The notes beneath the pieces are model-generated. The model had not been told where the DNA came from, made no database searches, and saw nothing but the letters and a program-made list of their open reading frames with translations. DNA of 19,637 bases from positions 1 to 19,637 of the forward strand of contig JAEWNB010000067.1 in assembly GCA_023392945.1 (NCBI GenBank), written 5' to 3'. This DNA is from Bacteroidota bacterium. Lineage in GTDB: Bacteria > Bacteroidota > Bacteroidia > Bacteroidales > WCHB1-69. Positions within the stretch are counted from its first letter, which is position 1. Every line of letters begins with the position of its first letter. This document shows positions 1 to 7,683 of this stretch, piece by piece. The position numbers were made by a program, and so were the translations under genes.

Positions 1-212
1 TTTCGGGTAATCCAGGGCTCATTGCATATTGACCAAGACTCAACAATACCCCATTGTGAATATATTCCCCAATGCATCATAAAGCCGAACTTTAAATCTT
101 GCCATTTATAAATACGGTTTAAAATAACGGAATCTGTTTCAAAATCACTATCAGACTGGGAATAAACCAAAAAATTCCAAGAAAGAAAAACAAAAAGAAA
201 ATATTTTTTCAT
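1..212 (-). CDS. alpha-L-fucosidase, GH29 family (5' part, cut by window edge)
   Basis: Only the first 70 codons are inside the window; the gene runs off the left edge. I translated it by hand from the ATG at 212-210. The first 19 residues look like a signal peptide ending in a Tyr-Ser-Gln cleavage context, so the enzyme should be exported. After a short linker comes WQDLKFGFMMHWGIYSQWG, then a Val-Glu-Ser-Trp-Ser stretch. This matches the conserved start of the glycoside hydrolase family 29 barrel (KFG...HWG.YS). GH29 enzymes remove alpha-L-fucose from glycans with retention of configuration; the catalytic Asp lies further downstream and is not visible. The gene follows the BatA-like gene on the same strand after 83 bp that include a promoter box, so it is probably its own transcription unit. 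Family assignment is firm; substrate preference cannot be judged. Confidence 0.88.
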   Translation of the reverse strand, partial: MKKYFLFVFLSWNFLVYSQSDSDFETDSVILNRIYKWQDLKFGFMMHWGIYSQWGIVESWSICNEPWITR

Positions 213-251
213 CAGAACTATTTATAAACTTAAGTTTGCATAATAGAGTGA

Positions 252-259
252 CAAAAGTA
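252..259 (-). promoter_or_regulatory. Bacteroidota -7 box for the GH29 gene
   Basis: Read on the minus strand the bases are TACTTTTG, an exact fit to the TAnnTTTG consensus of the main Bacteroidota sigma factor. The box ends 39 nt before the fucosidase ATG. A TTG at 283-281 lies at about the distance expected for the upstream -33 element. It suggests independent transcription of the fucosidase. Confidence 0.55.
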
Positions 260-295
260 AAAATAAAAAAGAGATATCCCCAATAATAATCTACA

Positions 296-2350
296 TTACT
301 TTCTAATTTTCGCTTTTCCCCAAAATCTGAGAATAAGAACTTCTCCCAAAAAACATAGTAAAGCCAATATTACAAAGTAACGCCATAGTTGAATGCCATT
401 CAGGCTATCAGCAATTTGCTTTGTCAAATCTTTTGAACTTCCATCAACAATTTCAAATGGATGAAGGTCATTATCAGAAAATTCCTCTAATTGATTCTTG
501 GAATAATAAGTAAGATTTGACTCTCCTCTGTCAAGATTAAAAGCAATAGTGGAAACAAAGATTTTTCCCTTGTAAACATCAAAAAATCCGGGGGTAGTTA
601 TTTGAGAATGAAAATATAAAGCCGTCTGATTTCCCATATTTTTTTGTTCAGGAATCAGTTCATCCCCACTTTTTTTGTTTTTAAGAACAAAAAGTTCTTC
701 GGCATTGGAACTTTTATCGGAGATCATTTGCCAGTCATCTTTTCCAATAATGTTATACAAATGAGTTTGCATCTGACCCAGAATTCCAATATTATGCAAA
801 GGCACAAAAAAGAGAGCATGCTTGTGGGCTTCCCCAAAATCATCATTCAATGCAACTGTTGAAATAAAAATATTTCCCTTTTCAAGGGGATAACAAGACA
901 ATAATGGTGCATTGTTTTCCAGTATCATGATTTGCTCAACGGGATTTTTATGATTCGGAGATAATTCAAAATATTTTGTAACAAGCGGCATATTGATATT
1001 CACCGGTTCTTCGCTAAAACTACCTTTATAATAAATACTTTCCGTATTAATTTTCCCAACTTTGAGAGGAGTTTCAATCAAACTTTTATAATAAGCACAC
1101 CCAAGGTTATTCAAAAAAAGTTGCCATGATTGTTGATCCATCGTTTCGTTCGGAAAAACCAGCAAATTACCTCCACTGACAACAAATTTATTGAGTTCAT
1201 CGGCAAGCCCGCTAGAAATAGTTTTAAGTTCATCAAGGACAATCAGTCTGGAGTTACTAAAGGATGAATAGTTAACCTGATTGGCATTCATTACAGAATA
1301 TTTAAACAAGGAATCTTTTCCATATATTGCATTCAAATAACGGTTATCATTATTGTCAACAATAGCAATAACAGGAACAGATTCCATCACTTCAAAAACG
1401 AAGTAAAGACGGTCATCAAAAGTGATGGGAGAATCTTCAATTTGAAGAAAACATTGTTGAATTCCCGCAGATGAAATTGTAAAATTGAGTTGATAATCAT
1501 TGTAACTTTCTGCCTTAATATCCAATGCAGCAATTGATCTTTGACGATCATTAATAAAAAGTTTAATGGGCAACTTTTCAATATTGGTAGTCCCATAATT
1601 ATGTACTCTCACCGTCAGAGCAACTTGTTGACCAATTTTAAATATTGGGGAATTAAACCAGCAACTGTCAATTGCTATATTATTTGTCTGCTGAACAGGA
1701 ATTGGAATTAAAAAAGAACGACTGTTATCTGTTTGGGAAAGCGCTGAGAAATCAACATTATTTTTTTGAAAATCAGAAATATAATATCTATAACGATTTT
1801 TTTTGAGAGAATAGGAAGCCGTATTATTTTCAAAGGCAACGATCTCTTTCAAAGATTTACTATTCGGGGAAATTTGAATTTCATCCAGCAATGACAATAT
1901 CTCATCTTTATTTAAAATGTGAGACTCTCTGGGTTTAAAATCTTGTGTAACTAAAATAAAATCATCGGAGTATGAAAATGCATTTACCACATTTTTAGCT
2001 GCATTTATGGCTTCATATAAAAGAGAGCCATCTTCAGCATTTGCATCCATTGAAAATGAGTTATCGAGATAAACAGAAACAAGATTGGCACTTTTATCAT
2101 TTTTTGATTCATTAGGAATAAAAGGCTGGGCAAAAGCAAAAACAAGAGAGGCAATTCCTAATATTCTCAATAATAAAACTACTAAATGCTGGAGTTGAGA
2201 TTCTTTTTTTGTTTTCTGCAAGATATCCTGCAACAATTTCACATTTGAAAAATAGGTTGTTTTATATCTTCGGAAATTAAAAAGATGGATAAAAACAGGT
2301 ATCAGTATTGCAAATAATCCAAAAAGGAAGAGTGGATTTGAAAAACTCAT
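296..2350 (-). CDS. BatA-type membrane protein with VWA-like domain
   Basis: This 684-residue protein opens with the BatA / aerotolerance N-terminal double membrane domain. It has a hydrophobic segment at about residues 5-23, the typical HLFNFRRYK connection, and a second hydrophobic segment at about 55-77. A von Willebrand A-like region follows, with D96-N-S98-F-S100, matching the DxSxS metal-site pattern. A long extracytoplasmic middle part follows. It ends with one membrane helix at about 660-678 and a basic tail (KAKIRK), implying a periplasmic body anchored at both ends. Related Bacteroidota proteins are annotated as 'BatA domain-containing'; their function is not established. It starts 15 bp after the methyltransferase gene, so it is probably the last gene of the pyrG unit. 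No batB/C/D/E or MoxR ATPase gene is nearby, so calling it an aerotolerance protein is not justified. Confidence 0.88.
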   Translation of the reverse strand: MSFSNPLFLFGLFAILIPVFIHLFNFRRYKTTYFSNVKLLQDILQKTKKESQLQHLVVLLLRILGIASLVFAFAQPFIPNESKNDKSANLVSVYLDNSFSMDANAEDGSLLYEAINAAKNVVNAFSYSDDFILVTQDFKPRESHILNKDEILSLLDEIQISPNSKSLKEIVAFENNTASYSLKKNRYRYYISDFQKNNVDFSALSQTDNSRSFLIPIPVQQTNNIAIDSCWFNSPIFKIGQQVALTVRVHNYGTTNIEKLPIKLFINDRQRSIAALDIKAESYNDYQLNFTISSAGIQQCFLQIEDSPITFDDRLYFVFEVMESVPVIAIVDNNDNRYLNAIYGKDSLFKYSVMNANQVNYSSFSNSRLIVLDELKTISSGLADELNKFVVSGGNLLVFPNETMDQQSWQLFLNNLGCAYYKSLIETPLKVGKINTESIYYKGSFSEEPVNINMPLVTKYFELSPNHKNPVEQIMILENNAPLLSCYPLEKGNIFISTVALNDDFGEAHKHALFFVPLHNIGILGQMQTHLYNIIGKDDWQMISDKSSNAEELFVLKNKKSGDELIPEQKNMGNQTALYFHSQITTPGFFDVYKGKIFVSTIAFNLDRGESNLTYYSKNQLEEFSDNDLHPFEIVDGSSKDLTKQIADSLNGIQLWRYFVILALLCFLGEVLILRFWGKAKIRK

Positions 2351-2365
2351 TTTATATTTATTTTG

Positions 2366-3547
2366 TTATGAAATATGGAGCAGTAATCCTTTCAAATAAC
2401 TTCCTTCGGGATGAAAGATACTGACAGGATGGTCAAGAGCATGATGTAAATGCTTTACAATTCTGACATTTTTATTTTCCATTGCGGCAGAAGAGAAAAT
2501 AATAGTCTGGAAATCCTCTTGAGAAATAGCCTGAGAGCAGGAAAAAGTAAAAATGAAACCGCCTGACTTGATTTTCTCCATTGCTTTCCTGTTCAAATTG
2601 CGGTACCCTTTGACGCCCTGTTCTTTCACTTTGTGATGTTTGGCAAAGGCAGGGGGATCAACAACAATCAAATCATAAAAATCGGAGGGCATTTTATCAA
2701 GAAAATCAAAAACATTTTCAGTAAAAGACTGATGAATAGTAGGATTCATGTTTAATAACGCAATATTGCGATCGGCATACTCAATGGCTTTTTTGGAAAT
2801 ATCTACTGAGTGGACAAGATCTGCATTCCCTGCAAGAGCATAAGCAGAGAAACCTCCGGTATAGGAAAAGAGATTCAGCACTTTTTTACCAGAAGAAAAA
2901 GTTTTTACTAATTGCCGGTTATCTCTCTGATCAATAAAAAAACCCGTTTTTTGTCCTTTTATAATATCAATGTAGAAAGGAATGCCATTTTCCTTCACTA
3001 AAACATCCCCAATATTGCCATACAAAAGATTATCAATAGCCGCATTTTCTTTTATTTCGCTCAATGTTGAAGCACTTTTATTAAAGATTGACTTAATCTG
3101 ATTCGGAAAAAGTTCAAGTAAAATCTTCATAAAAGTATCCAGCAATAAATACATTCCATAGGAATGAAACTGAATCACAACGTTTCCATCAAACCAATCA
3201 ACAATAAGGCCCGGTAAACCATCCCCTTCCCCATTTATAAGTCGAAACATATTAGTGTCTGAGTTATGGAAAAGATTTAACGATTTTCTAAAGTTAACTG
3301 CCTTAACCAACTTGTTTTTCCAAAATTCATAAGAGGGTTCAATTCTTTCAAAACTGAATATTCGGACACAAATTGAGCTATCATTATAATGACCTGTTGC
3401 CAAATAATTACCGAAAAAGTCATAGACTTCCACTATATCTCCATCAAAAAGGGTATCATCTTGCCGAGATACTGCCCCTGAAAACACCCATGGGTGAAAA
3501 CGCAACAATGACTTTTCTTTTCCTTTTTGTAAAGTTAACTTTTTCAT
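2366..3547 (-). CDS. rlmI: class I SAM-dependent 23S rRNA cytosine-C5 methyltransferase (RlmI-like)
   Basis: This 393-residue protein has the RlmI layout. A PUA-type RNA-binding domain spans about residues 1-75, with the characteristic HPWVFSGAV stretch at 18-26. A linker region and a Rossmann methyltransferase fold follow. Visible motifs are the SAM-binding loop LNLFSYTGGFSAYAL (224-238), the acidic D249 at the end of strand 2, DPPAF (297-301), and SCSQ with C337, the expected catalytic Cys for m5C formation. E. coli RlmI methylates C1962 of 23S rRNA; the same target is likely but not shown. The gene lies 46 bp downstream of pyrG and 15 bp upstream of the BatA-like gene on the same strand. 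The symbol is by family resemblance; related C5-methyltransferases such as RlmK/RlmL-type cannot be fully excluded. Confidence 0.9.
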   Translation of the reverse strand: MKKLTLQKGKEKSLLRFHPWVFSGAVSRQDDTLFDGDIVEVYDFFGNYLATGHYNDSSICVRIFSFERIEPSYEFWKNKLVKAVNFRKSLNLFHNSDTNMFRLINGEGDGLPGLIVDWFDGNVVIQFHSYGMYLLLDTFMKILLELFPNQIKSIFNKSASTLSEIKENAAIDNLLYGNIGDVLVKENGIPFYIDIIKGQKTGFFIDQRDNRQLVKTFSSGKKVLNLFSYTGGFSAYALAGNADLVHSVDISKKAIEYADRNIALLNMNPTIHQSFTENVFDFLDKMPSDFYDLIVVDPPAFAKHHKVKEQGVKGYRNLNRKAMEKIKSGGFIFTFSCSQAISQEDFQTIIFSSAAMENKNVRIVKHLHHALDHPVSIFHPEGSYLKGLLLHIS

Positions 3548-3593
3548 ATTCTACAATTAACGAGTAAAAGTAGCAACAAACGAACAATAAGGA

Positions 3594-5195
3594 TTATTGT
3601 TGTTTTATAGCTGCTTTAATAAAGCCTAAAAATAGCGGATGAGGACGATTAGGTCTTGATTTGAATTCAGGATGGAACTGACAGGCAACAAACCAAGGAT
3701 GGTTTTTTAATTCAATCATTTCAACAATTCCCTCATTCGGAGACGTTCCACAAACGACCATCCCATTATCCATCAAAATTTTACGATAATCATTATTCAC
3801 TTCATAGCGATGGCGATGGCGTTCATATACTTCCAAACAATTGTAAACTTTTTGAGCTTTACTATCGGGCAATAACTTACAAGGATATTTTCCCAGTCTC
3901 AAAGTTCCGCCCAGCATGCTATATTCATTTTGTCCGGGCAAAAAGTCTATAACAGGATAAGGTGTATTAGGGTCAATTTCCTTACTATTGGCACCTTTAA
4001 GATTGGCAATATTTCGAGCAAATTCAATAATAGCAACCTGCATTCCCAGACAAAGTCCCAGGAATGGAATATTATTTTCGCGGGCAAAACGAGTTGCATT
4101 AATTTTACCCTCAATTCCGCGCGTTCCAAAACCGCCCGGAATGATAATCCCGTCCATGTTTTTTAGCATTGCCCCTGAATTTTTCTCTGTGATATCCTCA
4201 GAATCAATCCAATGAATTTTTAAATCAGTCAAATAATAAATGGAGGCATGTTTCAGTGCTTCTACAACACTCAGATAAGCATCCTGCAATTCGATATATT
4301 TTCCAACAAGGGCGATATGAGTGGTTGAGTTGATTTTTTTGCTTTTGTCAACCATCTCCTGCCAATCGGACAAATCTTTTTCCTTACATTGAATTTTGAG
4401 CCTTTTCAGAACCTGTTCGGCAAACCCCTCTTCTTCCAAAGCCAACGGAATTTCATAGAGAGAAGGCATATCAATATTTTCAATAATATTCTCCAGTTTC
4501 ACATTGCAAAACAGTGATAATTTCTCTTTTATTTCCTTACCCAATGGCCTATCGGAACGACAAACCAGAATATCAGGCTGAATTCCGATGCTAAGCAATT
4601 CTTTCACGCTGTGCTGAGCAGGTTTGGTCTTTAGTTCTTGACTCGGAGTAATACAAGGAATAAGTGCCACATGAATATACATACAATTATTATATCCAAC
4701 TTCATTTGAGAATTGCCTGATAGCTTCAAGAAAAGGCAAACTTTCATAATCCCCAACAGTTCCCCCTACTTCCACAATAGCAACATCAGCACCATTTGAC
4801 TGTGCATTAAGTAATATTTTTTCCTTGATCATATTGGTGATATGAGGTATCATTTGCACAGTATTTCCCGCATATACTCCATTTCTTTCATTATCAATAA
4901 CCTGATAATACACCTTCCCTGATGTTATGTTGCAATGAATATTCAAATTTTCATCTATAAATCGCTCATAATGACCGATATCCAAATCTGTTTCTCCTCC
5001 ATCTTCGGTAACAAAGACTTCTCCATGCTGATAGGGATTCATCGTGCCCGGATCCATATTTAGATAAGGGTCTAGTTTTTGCATAGTCACTTTTACCCCC
5101 CTTGATTTCAATAATCTGCCAAGAGAAGCTGCGGTAATTCCTTTTCCTAATCCTGAAACAACTCCGCCTAAAACGAATACATATTTTGTTGCCAT
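3594..5195 (-). CDS. pyrG: CTP synthase (glutamine-hydrolysing)
   Basis: A full-length CTP synthase of 533 residues, close to the usual 530-550. It makes CTP from UTP, ATP and glutamine in the last step of de novo pyrimidine nucleotide synthesis. The N-terminal synthetase domain starts KYVFVLGGVVSGLGKGI (4-20), with the P-loop-like nucleotide site, followed by KLDPYLNMDPGTMNP (40-54) and the GETDLDIGHYERF signature (67-79). The C-terminal class I glutamine amidotransferase domain has the oxyanion-loop GGFGTRG (354-360), nucleophile C382 in GLCLGMQ, and H508/E510 in QFHPEF, so the catalytic triad is intact. It has its own -7 box 22 nt upstream of the start and probably leads a pyrG - methyltransferase - BatA-like unit. 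Nothing unusual is seen. Confidence 0.98.
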   Translation of the reverse strand: MATKYVFVLGGVVSGLGKGITAASLGRLLKSRGVKVTMQKLDPYLNMDPGTMNPYQHGEVFVTEDGGETDLDIGHYERFIDENLNIHCNITSGKVYYQVIDNERNGVYAGNTVQMIPHITNMIKEKILLNAQSNGADVAIVEVGGTVGDYESLPFLEAIRQFSNEVGYNNCMYIHVALIPCITPSQELKTKPAQHSVKELLSIGIQPDILVCRSDRPLGKEIKEKLSLFCNVKLENIIENIDMPSLYEIPLALEEEGFAEQVLKRLKIQCKEKDLSDWQEMVDKSKKINSTTHIALVGKYIELQDAYLSVVEALKHASIYYLTDLKIHWIDSEDITEKNSGAMLKNMDGIIIPGGFGTRGIEGKINATRFARENNIPFLGLCLGMQVAIIEFARNIANLKGANSKEIDPNTPYPVIDFLPGQNEYSMLGGTLRLGKYPCKLLPDSKAQKVYNCLEVYERHRHRYEVNNDYRKILMDNGMVVCGTSPNEGIVEMIELKNHPWFVACQFHPEFKSRPNRPHPLFLGFIKAAIKQQ

Positions 5196-5217
5196 AAATC
5201 TATTATTTTAGAAAATG

Positions 5218-5225
5218 CAAAAATA
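5218..5225 (-). promoter_or_regulatory. Bacteroidota -7 box for pyrG
   Basis: Minus-strand TATTTTTG followed by C, an exact TAnnTTTG match, lying 22 nt before the pyrG ATG. No convincing -33 TTTG is seen upstream, which is common in this phylum. It lies in the 140-bp gap between pirin and pyrG, so pyrG need not depend on read-through from pirin. Confidence 0.55.
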
Positions 5226-5335
5226 GGAAAAATGTAGGAAAGCTAAGTAATAAAAGTGAATTTTATCGTAAATAAAATATATTGAATTAGCCTTCAAAAA
5301 CAACACAAGAGTACCCTATGATGAATAAATTTCTA

Positions 5336-6187
5336 TCAGTAAGCAATTTTATTCTGCAAAAAATTGCCTGTTTTAAGATCATCATAAGCGTTCATTAATT
5401 CTTCTTTTGTATTCATCACGATAGGGCCACCCCAAACCACCGGTTCGTTTAATTCTAGTGAACTGATAAACAGCACCTGAGATTTTTCATTTGTTGCCTT
5501 TATCTCAACATAATCTCCGGATGAAAGTTTTACCGCTCTTTTTTCATTTACTAAAACACCCCCAATATAAGCATCTCCAACAAGAGTAAACAACATAATG
5601 GAGCGTTCTCTTTTGGTCTTTATGGAAACAGATCCATTTGGGTTAAGTTGAATATCGTAGTAATCCAAGGGAAGATATTTACTTTCATAACCCTTTCTAC
5701 CTTCAAATTCACCTACAAGAAGTCTCAGTTTCCCATTTTCCAATTCAATATCTTCAATTTCAGATTTTTTAATACTGTGATAAGTGGGGTGCCCCATTTT
5801 ATCTTTTGCCGGCAGATTAAGCCACAACTGAACTCCCAGTAATTTATCTGAGGCAGGAAGTTTCTCTTCATGCAAAATTCCGGAACCGGCAGTCATCCAT
5901 TGTACTTCCCCGTCACGAATGGTATCTTCATTCCCTAAGCTATCCCGGTGGGTCATTTGGCCACGACTTAAATAACTGATTGTTTCAATACCCCTATGAG
6001 GATGCATGGGAAATCCTGCCGTATAATCATCAGGATTCTCGCTGTCAAAAGAATCAAGCATCAAAATCGGATCATAATCTTGCACCGTTTTATTTCCCAG
6101 AACCCTAACCAGATTAACACCTGCACCGTCTTGCGTTCTGAAACCCGCAATCTGGTTTATAATTTTTCTTTCTATTATATTTCCCAT
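5336..6187 (-). CDS. pirin family protein
   Basis: This 283-residue protein is a bicupin of the pirin family. The N-terminal cupin carries the iron site residues in the expected order: H62 and H64 in FPMHPHRGIET (59-69), then H106 and E108 in SGILHEE (102-108). The Pirin_N domain covers about 20-130. The C-terminal cupin (about 170-275) includes the usual VVWGGPIVMNTKEE stretch at 252-265. Bacterial pirins are cytoplasmic; some act as quercetin 2,3-dioxygenases and others modulate metabolic enzymes, so a specific role cannot be given. It is the first minus-strand gene next to the divergent intergenic region with the GC-rich island. No exact TAnnTTTG box was found before it; TATCTTTC at 6346-6339 is one mismatch away but would give a leader of roughly 145 nt. 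The 140 bp to pyrG hold the pyrG promoter and no clear terminator. Confidence 0.95.
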   Translation of the reverse strand: MGNIIERKIINQIAGFRTQDGAGVNLVRVLGNKTVQDYDPILMLDSFDSENPDDYTAGFPMHPHRGIETISYLSRGQMTHRDSLGNEDTIRDGEVQWMTAGSGILHEEKLPASDKLLGVQLWLNLPAKDKMGHPTYHSIKKSEIEDIELENGKLRLLVGEFEGRKGYESKYLPLDYYDIQLNPNGSVSIKTKRERSIMLFTLVGDAYIGGVLVNEKRAVKLSSGDYVEIKATNEKSQVLFISSLELNEPVVWGGPIVMNTKEELMNAYDDLKTGNFLQNKIAY

Positions 6188-6384
6188 TTTTAATAATTTA
6201 TATTTCTCATAAAGTAAAAAATGATCAAGACACTTTATTCATAAAACCAACTCTTTTAAATTCATTTTTAAAATAACATTTTCAAGACTTATTTTGTTTT
6301 CAATCCCCAAAATTTTCAAATCAAAGCACACATTTACAGAAAGATAGTAAAAATAGTCAAAATCAAATTAAATGGTGTCAAAAA

Positions 6385-6549
6385 GCGCCAGGGATTGGAG
6401 CGAAAACACCGCAAAGGCGGGGGCCATGGGGCACAGGGAGCGGCAGAGCGACCGGAGGAAGCTACTGTCCGCGACCATGAGCCCCAAAACCCCCGCCTGC
6501 GGAGATGTAGCGGAAAGCCCGACGGCGAGCGTAACGAGCCGGGGCGCCC
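6385..6549. other. GC-rich structured intergenic element (possible dispersed repeat or ncRNA)
   Basis: By hand count 114 of 165 bases are G or C (69%), against flanks that are nearly all A/T, and both edges are abrupt. Complementary segments nest. GCGCC (6385-6389) pairs with GGCGC (6543-6547) and closes the element. GGCGGGGG (6416-6423) is an 8-bp perfect match to CCCCCGCC (6490-6497). GGGGC (6428-6432) pairs with GCCCC (6481-6485) just inside that. Alternatives compete: CCGC/GCGG with an AAAG loop at 6409-6420, and a 3' hairpin GCCC-GA-CGGC (6517-6526) with GCCGGGGC (6538-6545). Similar boxes sit near each end: GATTGGAGCGAAAAC (6393-6407) and GATGTAGCGGAAAGC (6504-6518). No long coding frame with protein character is present. 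I have an uncertain recollection of similar GC-rich intergenic elements in other Bacteroidota. Strand, function and mobility are unknown. Confidence 0.6.
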
Positions 6550-6616
6550 AAATAAAAAATAAAAAATGATATTAAAGATGATAAAGAGGCTTATTTAGAG
6601 GAATAGATATTTTTTA

Positions 6617-6624
6617 TATTTTTG
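6617..6624 (+). promoter_or_regulatory. Bacteroidota -7 box for the rfaE1-like operon
   Basis: TATTTTTG followed by CAG, an exact TAnnTTTG match, with 15 nt to the ATG at 6640, implying a very short leader. A TTTAG at 6594-6598, about 18 bp upstream, is a weak -33 candidate. This probably drives the whole 6640-12018 cluster. Confidence 0.6.
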
Positions 6625-6639
6625 CAGAAATAAAAAAAT

Positions 6640-7641
6640 ATGATGGATTCACTTTTTAAAAGTTTTGAAAACACTACTGTGTTGGTAGTTGGAGATGTTA
6701 TGGTAGATTGCTATCTAAATGGAAAAGTAAACAGAATTTCTCCTGAAGCTCCGGTTCCAATCATGAATGTTCAAAATCGGGAATATCGTTTAGGTGGAGC
6801 TGCCAATGTAGCCCTTAATCTTAAATCTCTTGGTGCAAAGCCCGTTTTATGTTCAGTCATTGGGAAAGACAACAAAGGCACAATTTTTTATAATCTTCTG
6901 CAAAAAAATGATCTTGATTCATTAGGAATTATTCATTCAACAGACAGGAAGACAACCTTCAAGTATCGAGTGGTAGGCAATAAAACTCAAATGCTTAGAA
7001 TAGATGATGAGGATGATAGTTTTTTAAACGAAAAAGAGGCATCTCAATTTTTAACCACGCTAACACAAATCATCGACAATCAAAAAATTGACGTTATTGT
7101 TTTAGTAGATTATGACAAAGGTCTTTTTTCAGGAAATATTATTCATCAGATTGTCGGTTTATCAAAAAAGCTGAATATCATCACTACTGTTGATCCTAAA
7201 AAAAGAAATTTCTGGAACTATGAAGGCGTAACCATGTTCAAGCCCAATTTTCAGGAGTTATGTGACGGATTGCGCATAGAGAACAATAACTTTTCCTCAG
7301 AAGAAATTCATCAGTTGATTAAAGATTTTTCGATCAAGCAAAATATTGATTATGTCATGACAACCCTATCAGAAAAGGGAATTGCCATATATGACAGGAA
7401 AAAGGATCTGTTTTTCTCACAGCCTGCCTTTTTGCGAAACATCAGTGATGTATCCGGAGCAGGAGATACTGTAATGTCCATCTCATCTCTTTGCTTAGCT
7501 GCCAAGCTTTCGGCAAAGCAGACTGCCCAATTGGCAAATTTGGGTGGTGGAATTGTTTGTGAATATTCCGGAGTTGTTCCCATAACCCATGAAATGCTAA
7601 GAACCGAAATGATGAAGCAGGATGACTTTAACAATAATTAG
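6640..7641 (+). CDS. rfaE1: D-glycero-beta-D-manno-heptose-7-phosphate kinase-like PfkB sugar kinase
   Basis: A 333-residue ribokinase/PfkB-family kinase matching the N-terminal kinase half of E. coli HldE (RfaE). That enzyme phosphorylates heptose 7-phosphate at C1 on the way to ADP-heptose for the LPS core. Visible motifs are VVGDVMVDCYLNGKVNRISP (17-36), substrate-site RLGGAANVALNLKSLGA (50-66), VDPKKRNFWNYEGVTMFKPN (184-203), and the ATP-site / catalytic-base loop VSGAGDT (271-277) with D276. The nucleotidyltransferase half of HldE is absent; in Bacteroidota it is often a separate protein, and none is in this window. The start could be Met1 or Met2 (6640 or 6643). It is the first gene after a promoter box, with porT 24-42 bp downstream. 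Substrate is inferred from family resemblance; another PfkB sugar substrate is less likely given the conserved N-terminus. Confidence 0.88.
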   Translation: MMDSLFKSFENTTVLVVGDVMVDCYLNGKVNRISPEAPVPIMNVQNREYRLGGAANVALNLKSLGAKPVLCSVIGKDNKGTIFYNLLQKNDLDSLGIIHSTDRKTTFKYRVVGNKTQMLRIDDEDDSFLNEKEASQFLTTLTQIIDNQKIDVIVLVDYDKGLFSGNIIHQIVGLSKKLNIITTVDPKKRNFWNYEGVTMFKPNFQELCDGLRIENNNFSSEEIHQLIKDFSIKQNIDYVMTTLSEKGIAIYDRKKDLFFSQPAFLRNISDVSGAGDTVMSISSLCLAAKLSAKQTAQLANLGGGIVCEYSGVVPITHEMLRTEMMKQDDFNNN

Positions 7642-7683
7642 ACCGGCAAAACGTTTCATTACCTTATGATAAACTCACGTCAA

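Larger units (their letters stand above)
6188..6639. other. divergent intergenic region, pirin / rfaE1-like
   Basis: A 452-bp region between two divergent genes. Positions 6188-6384 are very AT-rich and hold no convincing gene; they should contain the pirin promoter. Positions 6385-6549 are the GC-rich island described separately. Positions 6550-6639 return to extreme AT content and contain the rfaE1-like promoter box at 6617-6624. A 65-codon open frame across the island (6372-6569, plus strand) is best explained by the island's base composition and is not called as a gene. Confidence 0.8.

Noticed and set aside
6385..6549. tRNA or rRNA fragment as an explanation of the GC-rich island
   Set aside because: No T-arm GTTCRA motif, no cloverleaf with a 7-bp acceptor stem, and no rRNA segment I can recognise in either strand.
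6372..6569. 65-codon plus-strand open frame across the GC-rich island
   Set aside because: The frame is open because GC-rich DNA has few stop codons. The product has no domain-like pattern and the codon content differs wholly from real genes nearby. Its ATG is in AT-rich flank with no promoter box.
7350..7634. 94-codon minus-strand open frame inside the rfaE1-like gene
   Set aside because: It is antisense to the conserved kinase ATP-site region. The product has no recognisable features and no promoter.
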